Shown here: one piece after another, positions 16,389 to 25,992 of the stretch | Numbering within the stretch: the stretch's first letter is position 1 | Layout of the letters: every line of letters begins with the position of its first letter | DNA from: Dysgonamonadaceae bacterium | Lineage (GTDB): Bacteria > Bacteroidota > Bacteroidia > Bacteroidales > Azobacteroidaceae | Direction of reading: 5' to 3' | NCBI GenBank assembly: GCA_031272075.1 | Contig: JAISUK010000015.1 | Location: forward strand, 40,355-104,354 | DNA: 64,000 bases | Notes under the pieces: generated by a model | The model's database searches: none | Told to the model about the DNA's origin: nothing | Seen by the model: only the letters and a program-made list of their open reading frames with translations | Position numbers and translations under genes: made by a program

Positions 16389-17732
16389 TTATGTATTCTT
16401 CAATTCTTTGGCATATTTCTGGATTTTCCGCATGGCTTCAGCAATCTGCTCCATGTCGGTTTTTGAACCCAGCAACATGGTTTGGAACATCCACACCACT
16501 TCCTCGCTACTCGCTTTGTCGTTATTGGGGCAGTGGTTACGTTCCAGCCATTCGTTCATCGTCTTTTCACCGTATATTTTCAGGTAATGTTTGTTCTTCG
16601 CCAGTCCGGTAACATAATCGTCCTTGTTCATCTGGCCGTAACCGGTGCCGCAGGGTACGCCTTCTGCATTCATTGCAGCGATAAACTTGTCGAGTTCCAT
16701 CCCGTCGAAGCGGGTTTTGTCGTACTTGAACATATAGAGGTGATAAGCGCTGTTGGTGGTGCCTTTGTAGAGCTTGGCAGGGGTGATGCCCGGTATGTCG
16801 TTGAGCATTTTGGACAGGTAAGCAGCATTTTCGCTCCGCAGTTTTGCCTGCGCTTCCAAGCGGGTCATCTGTGCATTCAGGATTGCGGATTGGAACTCGG
16901 TAATGCGGACGTTTGTGCCGCGTATGCCTTCGCCCGGCGCACTGAAAGCGGCGGTATTGGCTCCTTGTCCCTGGTGGTGGAAACTCCGACAACTCTTGAA
17001 AAAATTGTCATCCATACAGGAGATAGCGCCCCCTTCACCGCAGTTGAGATTTTTCGACGCTTGGAAACTGAAAGCGCCGGCAATACCAAACGATCCCACT
17101 TTTTTGCCTTTCCACGCGGCCAAGTGAGCTTGACAAGCGTCTTCGACGACCGGCAGGTTGTGTTTTTTACCGATTTCCATCACGCGATCTACGTCGAACG
17201 GCGAACCGGCAATGTGTACCGGCAACAATGCCGCCGTTTGCGGGGTAATGGCTTTTTCCATCGCCACAGGGTCAATCTGCATGCTCTCAGGATCGATGTC
17301 GACGATGATCGGCAAGGCATAGTGGAGCGTCACTACGTTGTAAGTCGCAATAAAAGTATAAACCGGCAAAATGACCTCGTCGCCCGGACCAATACCTAAT
17401 GCGCCTAAGATGGTATAAAGCGCGCTTGTGCCGCTGGTTACGCCCAGCACATGCGGGACGCCCAACATGGCAGCGTATCCTTGTTCAAATCCCTTGGTAG
17501 CGGCAGCGGTTCCCAGTCTGCCCCATTCGCCGCTGTTCAGCACTTCCATCAGGGCTTTTTCTTCTGTACTGTCTTGTAGCGGCCAACCGGAGAAATCGCC
17601 GGGATGCGCTTTCGGTCCGCCCAGCAGCGCCGGTTTGGCAACAGTACCGGTACTACAGAAAGAGAGAGATGGCGTTGCTGCTAACCCCACGCCCAAAATG
17701 GCGGAGGTTTTTAAAAACTGTCTTTTATCCAT
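16389..17732 (-). CDS. Exported DegT/DnrJ/EryC1-family PLP protein
   Basis: 447 residues. The N-terminus KRQFLKTSAILGVGLA is a Tat-type export signal with KR in place of RR, followed by a Cys in SLSFCSTG. The rest is a DegT-fold aminotransferase: VTSGTSALYTILGALG, VEDACQAHLAAWKGKKVG with the pyridine-binding Asp198, and FSFQASKNLNCGEGGAI with PLP Lys227. The C-terminal part carries a GTGYGQMNKDDYVTG loop. DegT enzymes usually act on nucleotide sugars in the cytoplasm; a folded, cofactor-loaded Tat passenger would act on free or glycan-bound keto or amino sugars in the periplasm. It sits between the SusE-like gene and the ceramidase-like gene. Confidence 0.85.
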   Translation of the reverse strand: MDKRQFLKTSAILGVGLAATPSLSFCSTGTVAKPALLGGPKAHPGDFSGWPLQDSTEEKALMEVLNSGEWGRLGTAAATKGFEQGYAAMLGVPHVLGVTSGTSALYTILGALGIGPGDEVILPVYTFIATYNVVTLHYALPIIVDIDPESMQIDPVAMEKAITPQTAALLPVHIAGSPFDVDRVMEIGKKHNLPVVEDACQAHLAAWKGKKVGSFGIAGAFSFQASKNLNCGEGGAISCMDDNFFKSCRSFHHQGQGANTAAFSAPGEGIRGTNVRITEFQSAILNAQMTRLEAQAKLRSENAAYLSKMLNDIPGITPAKLYKGTTNSAYHLYMFKYDKTRFDGMELDKFIAAMNAEGVPCGTGYGQMNKDDYVTGLAKNKHYLKIYGEKTMNEWLERNHCPNNDKASSEEVVWMFQTMLLGSKTDMEQIAEAMRKIQKYAKELKNT

Positions 17733-17785
17733 GATATTACTAATTAAATATTAAATATTAATTATACATTTTACATTTTACATTA

Positions 17786-19561
17786 TTAATCAATGTTCCA
17801 CGACAAATCGGGATTAAAATCATACCGCCACAAATCGCCGTTTGCATCTATACACAACAGCGCCGTTCCGCATTTGATGACATCAATATATTTATTCCAT
17901 CCGCCGCCCAACTTCATGGCGCTGCCCAATACGAAATCGTCGGATAATGACGCCATGTATAAATCGCCGACCTGGTCGATGCCCAATACCAAATTGTCGT
18001 ATGGAACAATTTTCCAGTAGTTTTTGAATCCTGATGCGATGATGGTGACAAAACCGGTGGTCCACCCATTGGCTGCATTGATGCCTATTCTGCGTAATGC
18101 GCCGTCGGTGTTCGTCATGATCAGTGCAAAATCTTTGAACGGCATTAGCCGGTCGATATTCAAAGATGTCCATCCGCTGCCGACGTATTCGGCAAGCCCA
18201 AGTACATTGTAGTTATCATCGATGGTCATGACGTCGACACGCGACTGATCGTATCGGAAAATCCGGTTATCGGGCAAGTAAAAAATCGAGCTGAAACCTG
18301 TCCATCCGCTGGTAATCAGTGTGGGAGCGCCGAATGTATTATCCGCTCCGGGACGATACAGCCACATGTCGCCTGTTGCATCCACACGCAGCAAGTCGTT
18401 CTCGCGGCTAAAGAAGATCCCGTCTTTGTTGGCGCCGAAGCTATATACTTTTTGCGGAACAACGGGGAAACTGATATTGGGAGGCAAGAATGTCTCCTCT
18501 ACGATGGAATAAGCCCCGTTGCTTTTAAGGATTTTATACTTCAGCGTCAACTTTTGCTGGTCGGCGGTGTATTTGCTGGCATCGGCGTTCGACAAGGTGT
18601 TCAGCAGTCCGTTGTAATAGCCCTCCATGGTTATATCTTCACCTTTCAACACCAGTCGGAACAAGGTGTTGGCGATGCCGCTGGGGGAATCGGCCACGCG
18701 GTTGCAGTCGTAAGCATCGGTAGCGTTCAATACGGCCACTCGGTTCAGGATTTTGATCAAATCGGTATAGGGGGTGGTGGAGGTCAGTTCCCCGCTGCTG
18801 CTGTACTCATAGCGCGTTCCGCTGACTGTATAGACGCAGGTCTGCTCTTTCCTTGGAGTTGTCACCAGCGTGTCGATGGTGTTGGATTCGAAATACCGGG
18901 TGGCGATTTGCAGTAGATCATCCGGATGATTCAGTCGGGCGCCGACATCGGTGATGATGGTCGTTGTGGCGTCGTCGCTGGCATAGACTACCGCTTGCTC
19001 ACCGGTCGAACGTTTCTTATACGAAACTTTCGTCCCAATGAATCCTACGAGGCGCGGCCCCCAGGTAATTTCGATACTGCACGTTTGCGTTTCCTTGTCG
19101 TAAGCCAACAGTTTCAATGCGGAGATTGTCCTGTTTTTCAGCGAGGCGATGTAAGTATCGCCATACGACACACCCTGTGTTGTGGAAAAAATAGACCGTT
19201 CTCCGGCTGAATTTCTGTTTACCAGTTCAAAATCATACGTTCCTTCGGGCAGGTTGTCGATAATGATAGAATCGGCCTGTATGCCTCTTTCGGTTCGCAC
19301 GAAGTTTTTTACGATGGAGTCCTGCCGGTTATTCCAATAAATCACCGTCGTTTCAATATTGGGGTCGGCGTTGTAATACCATTTCAACTTGATCCTGCCT
19401 TGCCCTGCAAAGGTCTCCAAGCTATCGGTAGCTCCCAGGTAGGTTATCTCGCCTTCGTCAACGTATTTTTGATAAAGGTCGTCCATATCGTCGCATCGGC
19501 AGAACATGATGGCGATCAGCACCGCTACTGTCCATATAAATGTGTTTATTATCTTTTTCAT
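17786..19561 (-). CDS. DUF4998 lipoprotein with tachylectin-like propeller
   Basis: A 591-residue surface lipoprotein in the SusE position. The lipobox (Cys near 22-24) precedes a DUF4998-type region with LKWYYNADPNIETTVIYWN and an LPEGTYDFELVNRNSAGERS fibronectin-like motif. From about residue 385 to the end there are five repeats of about 45 residues ending in SGW/GGGW turns (TSGWTGFSS, GSGWTSLNI, ASGFKNYW, GGGWNKY) with DLLRVDATGDMWLY and LLCIDANGDLWRYD, a tachylectin-2-like five-bladed propeller. Tachylectin-2 binds GlcNAc/GalNAc. It lies just downstream of the DUF5000 gene. Confidence 0.8.
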   Translation of the reverse strand: MKKIINTFIWTVAVLIAIMFCRCDDMDDLYQKYVDEGEITYLGATDSLETFAGQGRIKLKWYYNADPNIETTVIYWNNRQDSIVKNFVRTERGIQADSIIIDNLPEGTYDFELVNRNSAGERSIFSTTQGVSYGDTYIASLKNRTISALKLLAYDKETQTCSIEITWGPRLVGFIGTKVSYKKRSTGEQAVVYASDDATTTIITDVGARLNHPDDLLQIATRYFESNTIDTLVTTPRKEQTCVYTVSGTRYEYSSSGELTSTTPYTDLIKILNRVAVLNATDAYDCNRVADSPSGIANTLFRLVLKGEDITMEGYYNGLLNTLSNADASKYTADQQKLTLKYKILKSNGAYSIVEETFLPPNISFPVVPQKVYSFGANKDGIFFSRENDLLRVDATGDMWLYRPGADNTFGAPTLITSGWTGFSSIFYLPDNRIFRYDQSRVDVMTIDDNYNVLGLAEYVGSGWTSLNIDRLMPFKDFALIMTNTDGALRRIGINAANGWTTGFVTIIASGFKNYWKIVPYDNLVLGIDQVGDLYMASLSDDFVLGSAMKLGGGWNKYIDVIKCGTALLCIDANGDLWRYDFNPDLSWNID

Positions 19562-19571
19562 GATTTACAGG

Positions 19572-20798
19572 TTAATTAATTCGGTTAGATCCAAAGAAAC
19601 TCAATTCGCCCAACTGCCAATAGTTGTTAGGCACCGGTTTGCCGTCGGCGGTGGCACGACAGTAGAACCGGATGTAGCGTACGGGCCCCAGTTCCAAAGG
19701 CAGCTCCCATTCATCGCCATCGACCGCCCCTCTTTGCCAAATCTCATCGTTGGTGGCGCCTTGCAAGTCGAGCCGTTCGCGGATGAAATAACCCAAGTAT
19801 TCCCAGTCTTCCTTGAAAGTGCCGGTGGGATCTTCGTTGTCTGCCCAATAGGAAGCAGGCTTGTCGGTATCGAAGACAGCCGAGCCCCAGATTTCAAATT
19901 CCGTGATGTTCACATTGCCGTAAACATCCCCCACGATGCCTGATCGCAGACTTGGCCAGAATTTATACCGACTCAGTTTAAATACCTCTTTGAAATCGAG
20001 GGTGAACGAACAGCCTGCCGATCCGGCGATGCAGAGCCAGCCGGTGGTGCCGATCTTGCCGTCGAAAATATTCGTGAAGACATGGGTAGCGAGAAATTCG
20101 GTGGTATTGTCACCGATGGCATACGTCCGCATGTCGCCCCAAGGTTTGGGTACTTCCATCTCAAACAGCGGGGTAGTGTAGTAATGCGCTGTATCTGAGA
20201 TGTTTCCCCATTTGTCGCCGATGGTTATCGCAAAATCAGTTTCTACCGCATCGTAGCCGCGATAAGAACGTTTGTCCTCCGATAGCGTTGAGAAGTAGAT
20301 GTCGTCTTTTGTCATCTCGCCGTCTACAAAGGCCATCAGATGGATGTTGAGTTCGGTATTAGAAATATTTTCCCAACTCATATTCAATCCTCCGAAAGAG
20401 GTGGTGAACTCCAAGGATTCTTTCGCAAGGTCAACCAAGCTTTTCAGCGGTGTAAACGTGATGGTAAGCGGGTCGGAATGGTCTTCCGAGCGATTTTGAG
20501 TATAGAGGGTGACAGTGACCGGATCGGTAGTTTTGAAACCCTCCACACGCAGGGAATTATTATAAGCGGAAGAACGTTCCAGGTACGGTTCGCCGTTTCG
20601 GGTGTATTCCGCTGTGACACACATGATGTTGGGGTCTTTCGGAATCGCATAAGTGATGATAGCGCCGCCGTTGATGGGCGTCACCTCGTAGTCGGTGATT
20701 GCGGAGGGCTTTACCGTGCCTCCTTTTTCTTCTTCACCACACGCGAGCACGATGCACGCGAGTGAAAACAATGCCAGAAATATTTTAATATTCTTCAT
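19572..20798 (-). CDS. DUF4959/DUF5126/DUF5000-type lipoprotein
   Basis: A 408-residue lipoprotein (lipobox IVLAC) of the kind found after SusD. The N-terminal fibronectin-like region has YEVTPINGGAIITYAIPKD (DUF4959), the middle FTTSFGGLNMSWEN (DUF5126), and the C-terminal third is a discoidin-like fold with FDGKIGTTGWLC, FTLDFKEVFKLSRYKFWPS and VRYIRFYC (DUF5000). Such proteins bind glycan on the cell surface next to SusCD. It is followed closely by the DUF4998 gene and is probably translated from the same message. Confidence 0.85.
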   Translation of the reverse strand: MKNIKIFLALFSLACIVLACGEEEKGGTVKPSAITDYEVTPINGGAIITYAIPKDPNIMCVTAEYTRNGEPYLERSSAYNNSLRVEGFKTTDPVTVTLYTQNRSEDHSDPLTITFTPLKSLVDLAKESLEFTTSFGGLNMSWENISNTELNIHLMAFVDGEMTKDDIYFSTLSEDKRSYRGYDAVETDFAITIGDKWGNISDTAHYYTTPLFEMEVPKPWGDMRTYAIGDNTTEFLATHVFTNIFDGKIGTTGWLCIAGSAGCSFTLDFKEVFKLSRYKFWPSLRSGIVGDVYGNVNITEFEIWGSAVFDTDKPASYWADNEDPTGTFKEDWEYLGYFIRERLDLQGATNDEIWQRGAVDGDEWELPLELGPVRYIRFYCRATADGKPVPNNYWQLGELSFFGSNRIN

Positions 20799-20838
20799 GA
20801 TAACATATTATTAGCGTTTGTTTGTTCGTTGTTGTAGC

Positions 20839-22761
20839 TTACCATCCATAAGTCTGAACCAGATTTTTATTGATTTGTAAGTCGTTCAGGCTGATTGGCC
20901 ACAAATAGTCTTTAACGGTGACTTTGCGTGGCTCCCTGATTTGCATCAGCGTGTAATACTCTTCGGCGGTACGTCCGTCGTTGTTCCAATTATAGCCCGG
21001 AAGCGTCCAGAACTCACCGATTCGTTTCCACCTCCTGACGTCCCAAAAGCGTTGGCCTTCAAAGGCAAACTCGATCATGCGTTCCTGCTGAATGATTTTC
21101 AGCATTTCTTTTTTATCGAAAGGACGGGTCGGATAGAGTGAATTTTTCCACGCTTCCACCACACCGGGCAGCCCGGTGATATCCCTTACCTTGTCGATCC
21201 ATACATATACTTCCGGATCGGGGGTATCCGTTTCGGACGCCTCATTCAATGCTTCGCTGTACAGCAAATAGAGGTCGGCAAGCCGGATAAGGGGTATCAG
21301 GTATTTATCCAGTACATAAGCGCCGGCGGCATTGGAATTGGACTCGAAAGATACCAATTTTTTCATATAATACGCAAGCGGCTTTTCATAATTTGAAACA
21401 TCTCCCAGCCGAGCTTTCAGATATGGGGTAAAGGTTTTCCCTCTGTCGGTGGTCAGCATGGAGGTTTCAAAATAGCCGCGGTCGAACCCCAGGCAGGCGT
21501 AAAAGCGCGGTTCGCGGTCGAAATGGAGCGCTACCGTTTTTTCACCAATGGGGATGTGCGTCCCGTTTCCGGCTTCCACAGTGGATACCCGCAGCTGGTA
21601 GCGGGCATCGTAGTTCCAATCAGGGTCTTCGGTGATGGGGATGCCTTTGTTGGTATAGAACAGCTCGGTCATGTTGAAAGAGGCATGAAACCTGCAAACG
21701 ATTTTCCCCAAGTCAATCGACTTCATGATGGGGATACTGAATTGCAGCAGGTCGTGGGTAAGTCGGGTGTCAGACCATACAATGCCGTTGTTCCACCTTT
21801 CCGACAAGCCATACCGCACGCTCATTTCCTTCACCAGGGTGTCGTTCATGGCGCTGGTATTGGCGTTCGACATCTTGTCGTAGCGATACAGTTCCATTCC
21901 TGCCGAGTGGCACACGTCGATGGCTTCTTTGATAGCTGTGGCTGCTCTTTGCCATTTTGCTCTGCTGTATTCCTGGGGTACCAGTTGTTTTCCGCGGGAA
22001 TCAATCCATCCGGCATAATCGGTGTTGCCGTTAAACAGCGGGCTGGCCGCCCACGCCAATGCTTTTGCTTTCACCGCAAGGGCGATAGGCTTGGTAATCC
22101 TGCCGAGTTCGTCTACAGGGTTATCGATGATCGTGGGCAAATCGGGCGCTGCTTCATCAAGCAGTTCCACGATGTAGTCGATACATTCGTCCACCGGCTC
22201 ACGATAGAGCCAAGTATCTTCCGGCGGCGCCGACAGCGGGATGTTCTCCTTGACCAGCACGATGGGGCCGTAAAGTTGTACCAGGAAAAAATGGTAATAC
22301 GCTTTCAGGAATTTTACTTCCGCAATCCACCGATTTCTTTCTTTTTCATCGATGTCACGCGGATGATGGATTTCTTCCAGGAAGATATTGCATTGTCGTA
22401 GAGCCAAAAACAGGTTTGTTCCACCACGTCCTCCCGACCAGTAATTCTGGAGCGGGCTGTCGGAGTTTTGTCCTCCATAAGCGATGATCCCGGTGTATGT
22501 TGTTTGGAATGTACTGATATAGAACAACGAAACATCAAACTCATCCAAACTGTTAAAGTAGGCAGGGTAATACCACTCCGCTGTGGGGTTGGGAAGAAAG
22601 GAATAACAGGAAAAAAGGAAACGTTCTGCCGTTGCCCGGTTCGCGAAAGCGTGTTCAAGTTCAGGCACGTTGTTGGGCACGACGTCCAGGTAATCGCCGC
22701 AGCCGATTGTGGTGGCCGCAATCAAGGCGAAAAGCATGGTTTTTATGATTGTCTGTTTCAT
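20839..22761 (-). CDS. RagB/SusD family nutrient-uptake lipoprotein
   Basis: A 640-residue SusD-type lid lipoprotein. Lipobox TIGC followed by GDYLDVVPN is the classic SusD head; FLKAYYHFFLVQLYGPIVLV and a C-terminal PFDKKEMLKIIQQERMIEFAFEGQRFWDVRRW are family hallmarks. It sits directly after SusC and should close over the barrel's substrate cavity. The start ATG lies within TTGACGTATGAAA. Confidence 0.95.
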   Translation of the reverse strand: MKQTIIKTMLFALIAATTIGCGDYLDVVPNNVPELEHAFANRATAERFLFSCYSFLPNPTAEWYYPAYFNSLDEFDVSLFYISTFQTTYTGIIAYGGQNSDSPLQNYWSGGRGGTNLFLALRQCNIFLEEIHHPRDIDEKERNRWIAEVKFLKAYYHFFLVQLYGPIVLVKENIPLSAPPEDTWLYREPVDECIDYIVELLDEAAPDLPTIIDNPVDELGRITKPIALAVKAKALAWAASPLFNGNTDYAGWIDSRGKQLVPQEYSRAKWQRAATAIKEAIDVCHSAGMELYRYDKMSNANTSAMNDTLVKEMSVRYGLSERWNNGIVWSDTRLTHDLLQFSIPIMKSIDLGKIVCRFHASFNMTELFYTNKGIPITEDPDWNYDARYQLRVSTVEAGNGTHIPIGEKTVALHFDREPRFYACLGFDRGYFETSMLTTDRGKTFTPYLKARLGDVSNYEKPLAYYMKKLVSFESNSNAAGAYVLDKYLIPLIRLADLYLLYSEALNEASETDTPDPEVYVWIDKVRDITGLPGVVEAWKNSLYPTRPFDKKEMLKIIQQERMIEFAFEGQRFWDVRRWKRIGEFWTLPGYNWNNDGRTAEEYYTLMQIREPRKVTVKDYLWPISLNDLQINKNLVQTYGW

Positions 22762-22769
22762 ACGTCAAT
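22757..22769 (-). promoter_or_regulatory. TTGACGTATGAAA start motif without leader (susD)
   Basis: Read on the minus strand the 13-mer carries the SusD ATG at 22761 and touches the SusC stop (22769). It is the same sequence as the inner end of the interspersed leaders, here with no leader. Confidence 0.5.
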
Positions 22770-25700
22770 TAGAAAATAATATTTACACCAAGATTATAAA
22801 CTCTTTGCAGGGGATAGCCCAAGCCATTGCCTGCCATTTCCGGATCCCAAAGTTTGAACTTTGACCATACTGCCAGGTTGATTCCACTCAGGTACACTCG
22901 AAAAGTTTTTATCCTTGCTCTTCGTATCAGCTTTTCGGGCAGTGAATAGCCGACTTCGGCTGTTTTCAGGCGTAGGAAAGAACCGTCCTGAAGCCAGTAG
23001 GTACTGTTCTGCGAGTTGTTCAGAATCACATTTTCCGACAAACGCGGCCAGAAAGGATGAAGACTCCGATCGTGTTCCGACCAGTGGTCGTCGGCAATGT
23101 ATTTCAACAAAGCCCGTTGTCCGTAATTGAGAAAAGGTGAATTGGAGGCGACATCCAGCATGAACGACGATCGGGCGGACCCTTGGAAGAAGCAGGAGAC
23201 ATCAAAATGTTTCATGCCGAAGGTGAAGCCGGTGCCATAAATGATTTCCGGTGTAGTGGGGTAACCGATCGGCACCAAATCTTTGCTGTTGATCACGTCG
23301 TCGCCGTTGATATCCTTGTATTTGATGTCTCCGGCCATGGTGCCCGTGGCATCACCGAAATTCTGTGCAGGAGAGTTGTGCACTTCTTCTTCGTCGATGA
23401 AGAGACGTTCGGCAATATATCCATAATATTGGTTGAGTTTCTGGCCTACTTGCGACCGCCAGGGTGTGCTGGAATAGTCGGGCTCTTCTAATTTCAAATA
23501 TTTGCTGGTGGCATAAGTGAAGTTGGTGTTTGCAATCAGGTAAATATCGTTGGTAAACGATTTCTGGTATTTGATTTCAAATTCAAAACCTTTACCTTCG
23601 GCAATACCGAGATTAGATTGCGGGATCACCGCCAATCCCATGGTGCTGGGCACATTCTGCCGTGTTTGCAGGATATTCTCGCGCCTTTCCCTGAAATAGT
23701 CGGCCAGGATGCTCAGGTCGTTGAAAAGGCCTAACTCAATACCCAGGTTCAACTTTTTGGCCACCTCCCAAGTAACCAACGGGTTGGCATAGCGGCTGAT
23801 GCTGATACCCGATTTGGTATTGTCTAAATTCTTGCCGAAAGTAAAACCTCTACTGGCGGCTTCCAGATCTATCTGCGACATGTAGAAAAACCGGTCGGTC
23901 AGCGAGCCGATCTGGTCATTACCTACCAGACCATAAGTCGCTTTGAGCTTCAGGTTGTTAATCACCGACTTCAACGGATCCATGAACGATTCGCTCGAAA
24001 TGAGCCAACCTGCTCCAACCGAGGGGAAGAAACCGAAGCGGTTGTCTTTGGAAAAGCGCTCGCTTCCGTTGTAGCCGAAATTGAACTCGGCGAAATAGCG
24101 GGAGTTATAGCCGTAGGCAAATCTCCCCGCCGTCGTCAGGTTGCGTTGCGGAAGCGACTGCTGGATGGTCGTGACGGCGGTGTTGGTAATCTGTTGCATC
24201 GTTGTCACCAACAGCAGATTCAAGTCGTGCTTCTCCAAGAATTTCTTGTTGTAACCCGCGCGAAATTCGGCATACATGCTCGTTCCGATGGTCTTGCTTC
24301 CGAAGTCATACGACAGATACTCCGATCCTCCGGTGGGGTTGAAATTACGCAACTGATACGATCCGTCCAAGGTGGTTACCGGTTCGTAGTAATAGGGTCG
24401 GTAAGAACGGTTCAGGTCGTAGTACGACTCACGTTTCAGGTTGAGTATTCCCCTGATCGACAATCCTGTCAGCGCTCTGTCGAACAGATGTTCAAACTCC
24501 AATTGGGCGAGCATCATCGAAGATTTGGATTCTTTATATCCGCTGACCACCTCGGCCAATGGGTTGGTATAGTACACGCCATCAGAGATGAGGGCGGTTC
24601 CGAAAAGGAGGTGATTGGTATAGAGATTGGCGTCATCTTTGGGATATACCGGCTGAAACCGGACAGACGTGGCGTTTCGTGCCAGGTTGAATACTTCCGC
24701 ACCTCCTTGTTTGGGGCCGTGCGAGTCATCAAACGTGCCATAGAATCGCAGCATGGCGGTTGATTTGGGTGTCAGTTTGATTGTCACATTCGAACGCAAC
24801 TGGAAGCGGGTGACATCAATGTTGCTGTTGATGCTGTTTTCAGGAGTTTCTTTCAAAATACCGGTGTCGTGCTGCATGTTGCCGGCAATGTAATACTGCA
24901 CCATCTTGCCGCCGCCGGAAATATTGGCATTGATGCGTTGGTTAAGTGTCTGGTCTTTAATCAGGTAATCATACCAGTCTACCGAGGGGTACATCAGTGA
25001 GTTTCCTCCACGTTCGGTATTGTAAATCTTCGTTGGAGAATAGACGTAGTCTAACCGTCCCAACCGCGTGATCCTGGCTTCGTTGTGCAGTTTCATGTAG
25101 GTGACCGGATCTGCCAATTCCACCAACTCGGTATTGGCAGAAGTGGATAATTCCGCCCTGACATTCACATTCAATTGCTCGGCAACCCCTTCCTTGGTGG
25201 TTACCAAAATGACGCCATTTGCACCGCGAGCGCCGTACAATGCCGCGGAATTGGCATCTTTCATCACAGAAAAGGAGGCAATGTCGTCTGGGTTAACCCT
25301 GGCCAAGTCGGTGGCGTTCATCTCGATTCCGTCAATCAGAATCAGCGGGTCTTTTTTTCCCGATGCACTAAAAGAAGTAATTCCACGAATAAAAAATTGG
25401 GCATCGTCCAATCCCGGTTCGCCCGATCGCTGGTAAGCAATCACGCCTGCCAAGCGCCCCGCAAACGCCGTAGTCATGTTGCTCGCAGGTATCTTCAATT
25501 CGGCAGGGTTGATCGTGGTGATGGAGCTGACGACACTCTCCTTCTTCTGTTTACCGAAGGCGACAATCGTTACCTCGCCCACATCCTGGATTTCCTCTTC
25601 AAGGGTGATGGTGACCTTGTCCACTTCGCCCGCAATTTTTTCAATGGTTTTGAAACCGATGAAAGAATAGACCAGCGTTTCTTTGGAATCGCACTCAATG

Positions 25701-25969
25701 GCGTATTTCCCTTCCTGATCGCTGATGGTGCCTACATCTTTCCTGCTTTTCAGGAAAATGGTCACGCCGGGCAGGGGAAACCCGTCCTGATCGACTACAC
25801 GCCCCGAAATTTTTACGCGCTGTTGCACATCGAAGGGTTGTTTTCCCTCGTTTTGCGCCGAAACACTTCCCGCGACAATTTCTCTTCGATTCTCCGCAAA
25901 ACCGAAGTTGCAAATCAACATCCAGAAAGTGACGAAAAATACTTTAAGTAATAGGTGTTTGTTTTTCAT
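22769..25969 (-). CDS. SusC/RagA family TonB-linked outer membrane transporter
   Basis: A 1066-residue barrel with signal peptide, a carboxypeptidase-regulatory-like domain (VSGRVVDQDGFPLPGVTIFL), the plug (VGEVTIVAFGKQKKESVVSS, VNPDDIASFSVMKDANSAAL, YGARGANGVILVTTK) and the outer-membrane barrel ending in FKLWDPEMAGNGLGYPLQRV and a terminal aromatic. It has no STN domain, so it should not signal to an anti-sigma factor; control probably comes from the DeoR-type gene 23 bases upstream. It forms a complex with the following SusD. Confidence 0.95.
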   Translation of the reverse strand: MKNKHLLLKVFFVTFWMLICNFGFAENRREIVAGSVSAQNEGKQPFDVQQRVKISGRVVDQDGFPLPGVTIFLKSRKDVGTISDQEGKYAIECDSKETLVYSFIGFKTIEKIAGEVDKVTITLEEEIQDVGEVTIVAFGKQKKESVVSSITTINPAELKIPASNMTTAFAGRLAGVIAYQRSGEPGLDDAQFFIRGITSFSASGKKDPLILIDGIEMNATDLARVNPDDIASFSVMKDANSAALYGARGANGVILVTTKEGVAEQLNVNVRAELSTSANTELVELADPVTYMKLHNEARITRLGRLDYVYSPTKIYNTERGGNSLMYPSVDWYDYLIKDQTLNQRINANISGGGKMVQYYIAGNMQHDTGILKETPENSINSNIDVTRFQLRSNVTIKLTPKSTAMLRFYGTFDDSHGPKQGGAEVFNLARNATSVRFQPVYPKDDANLYTNHLLFGTALISDGVYYTNPLAEVVSGYKESKSSMMLAQLEFEHLFDRALTGLSIRGILNLKRESYYDLNRSYRPYYYEPVTTLDGSYQLRNFNPTGGSEYLSYDFGSKTIGTSMYAEFRAGYNKKFLEKHDLNLLLVTTMQQITNTAVTTIQQSLPQRNLTTAGRFAYGYNSRYFAEFNFGYNGSERFSKDNRFGFFPSVGAGWLISSESFMDPLKSVINNLKLKATYGLVGNDQIGSLTDRFFYMSQIDLEAASRGFTFGKNLDNTKSGISISRYANPLVTWEVAKKLNLGIELGLFNDLSILADYFRERRENILQTRQNVPSTMGLAVIPQSNLGIAEGKGFEFEIKYQKSFTNDIYLIANTNFTYATSKYLKLEEPDYSSTPWRSQVGQKLNQYYGYIAERLFIDEEEVHNSPAQNFGDATGTMAGDIKYKDINGDDVINSKDLVPIGYPTTPEIIYGTGFTFGMKHFDVSCFFQGSARSSFMLDVASNSPFLNYGQRALLKYIADDHWSEHDRSLHPFWPRLSENVILNNSQNSTYWLQDGSFLRLKTAEVGYSLPEKLIRRARIKTFRVYLSGINLAVWSKFKLWDPEMAGNGLGYPLQRVYNLGVNIIF

Positions 25970-25992
25970 ACATAAGTAATTAATAAATTATA

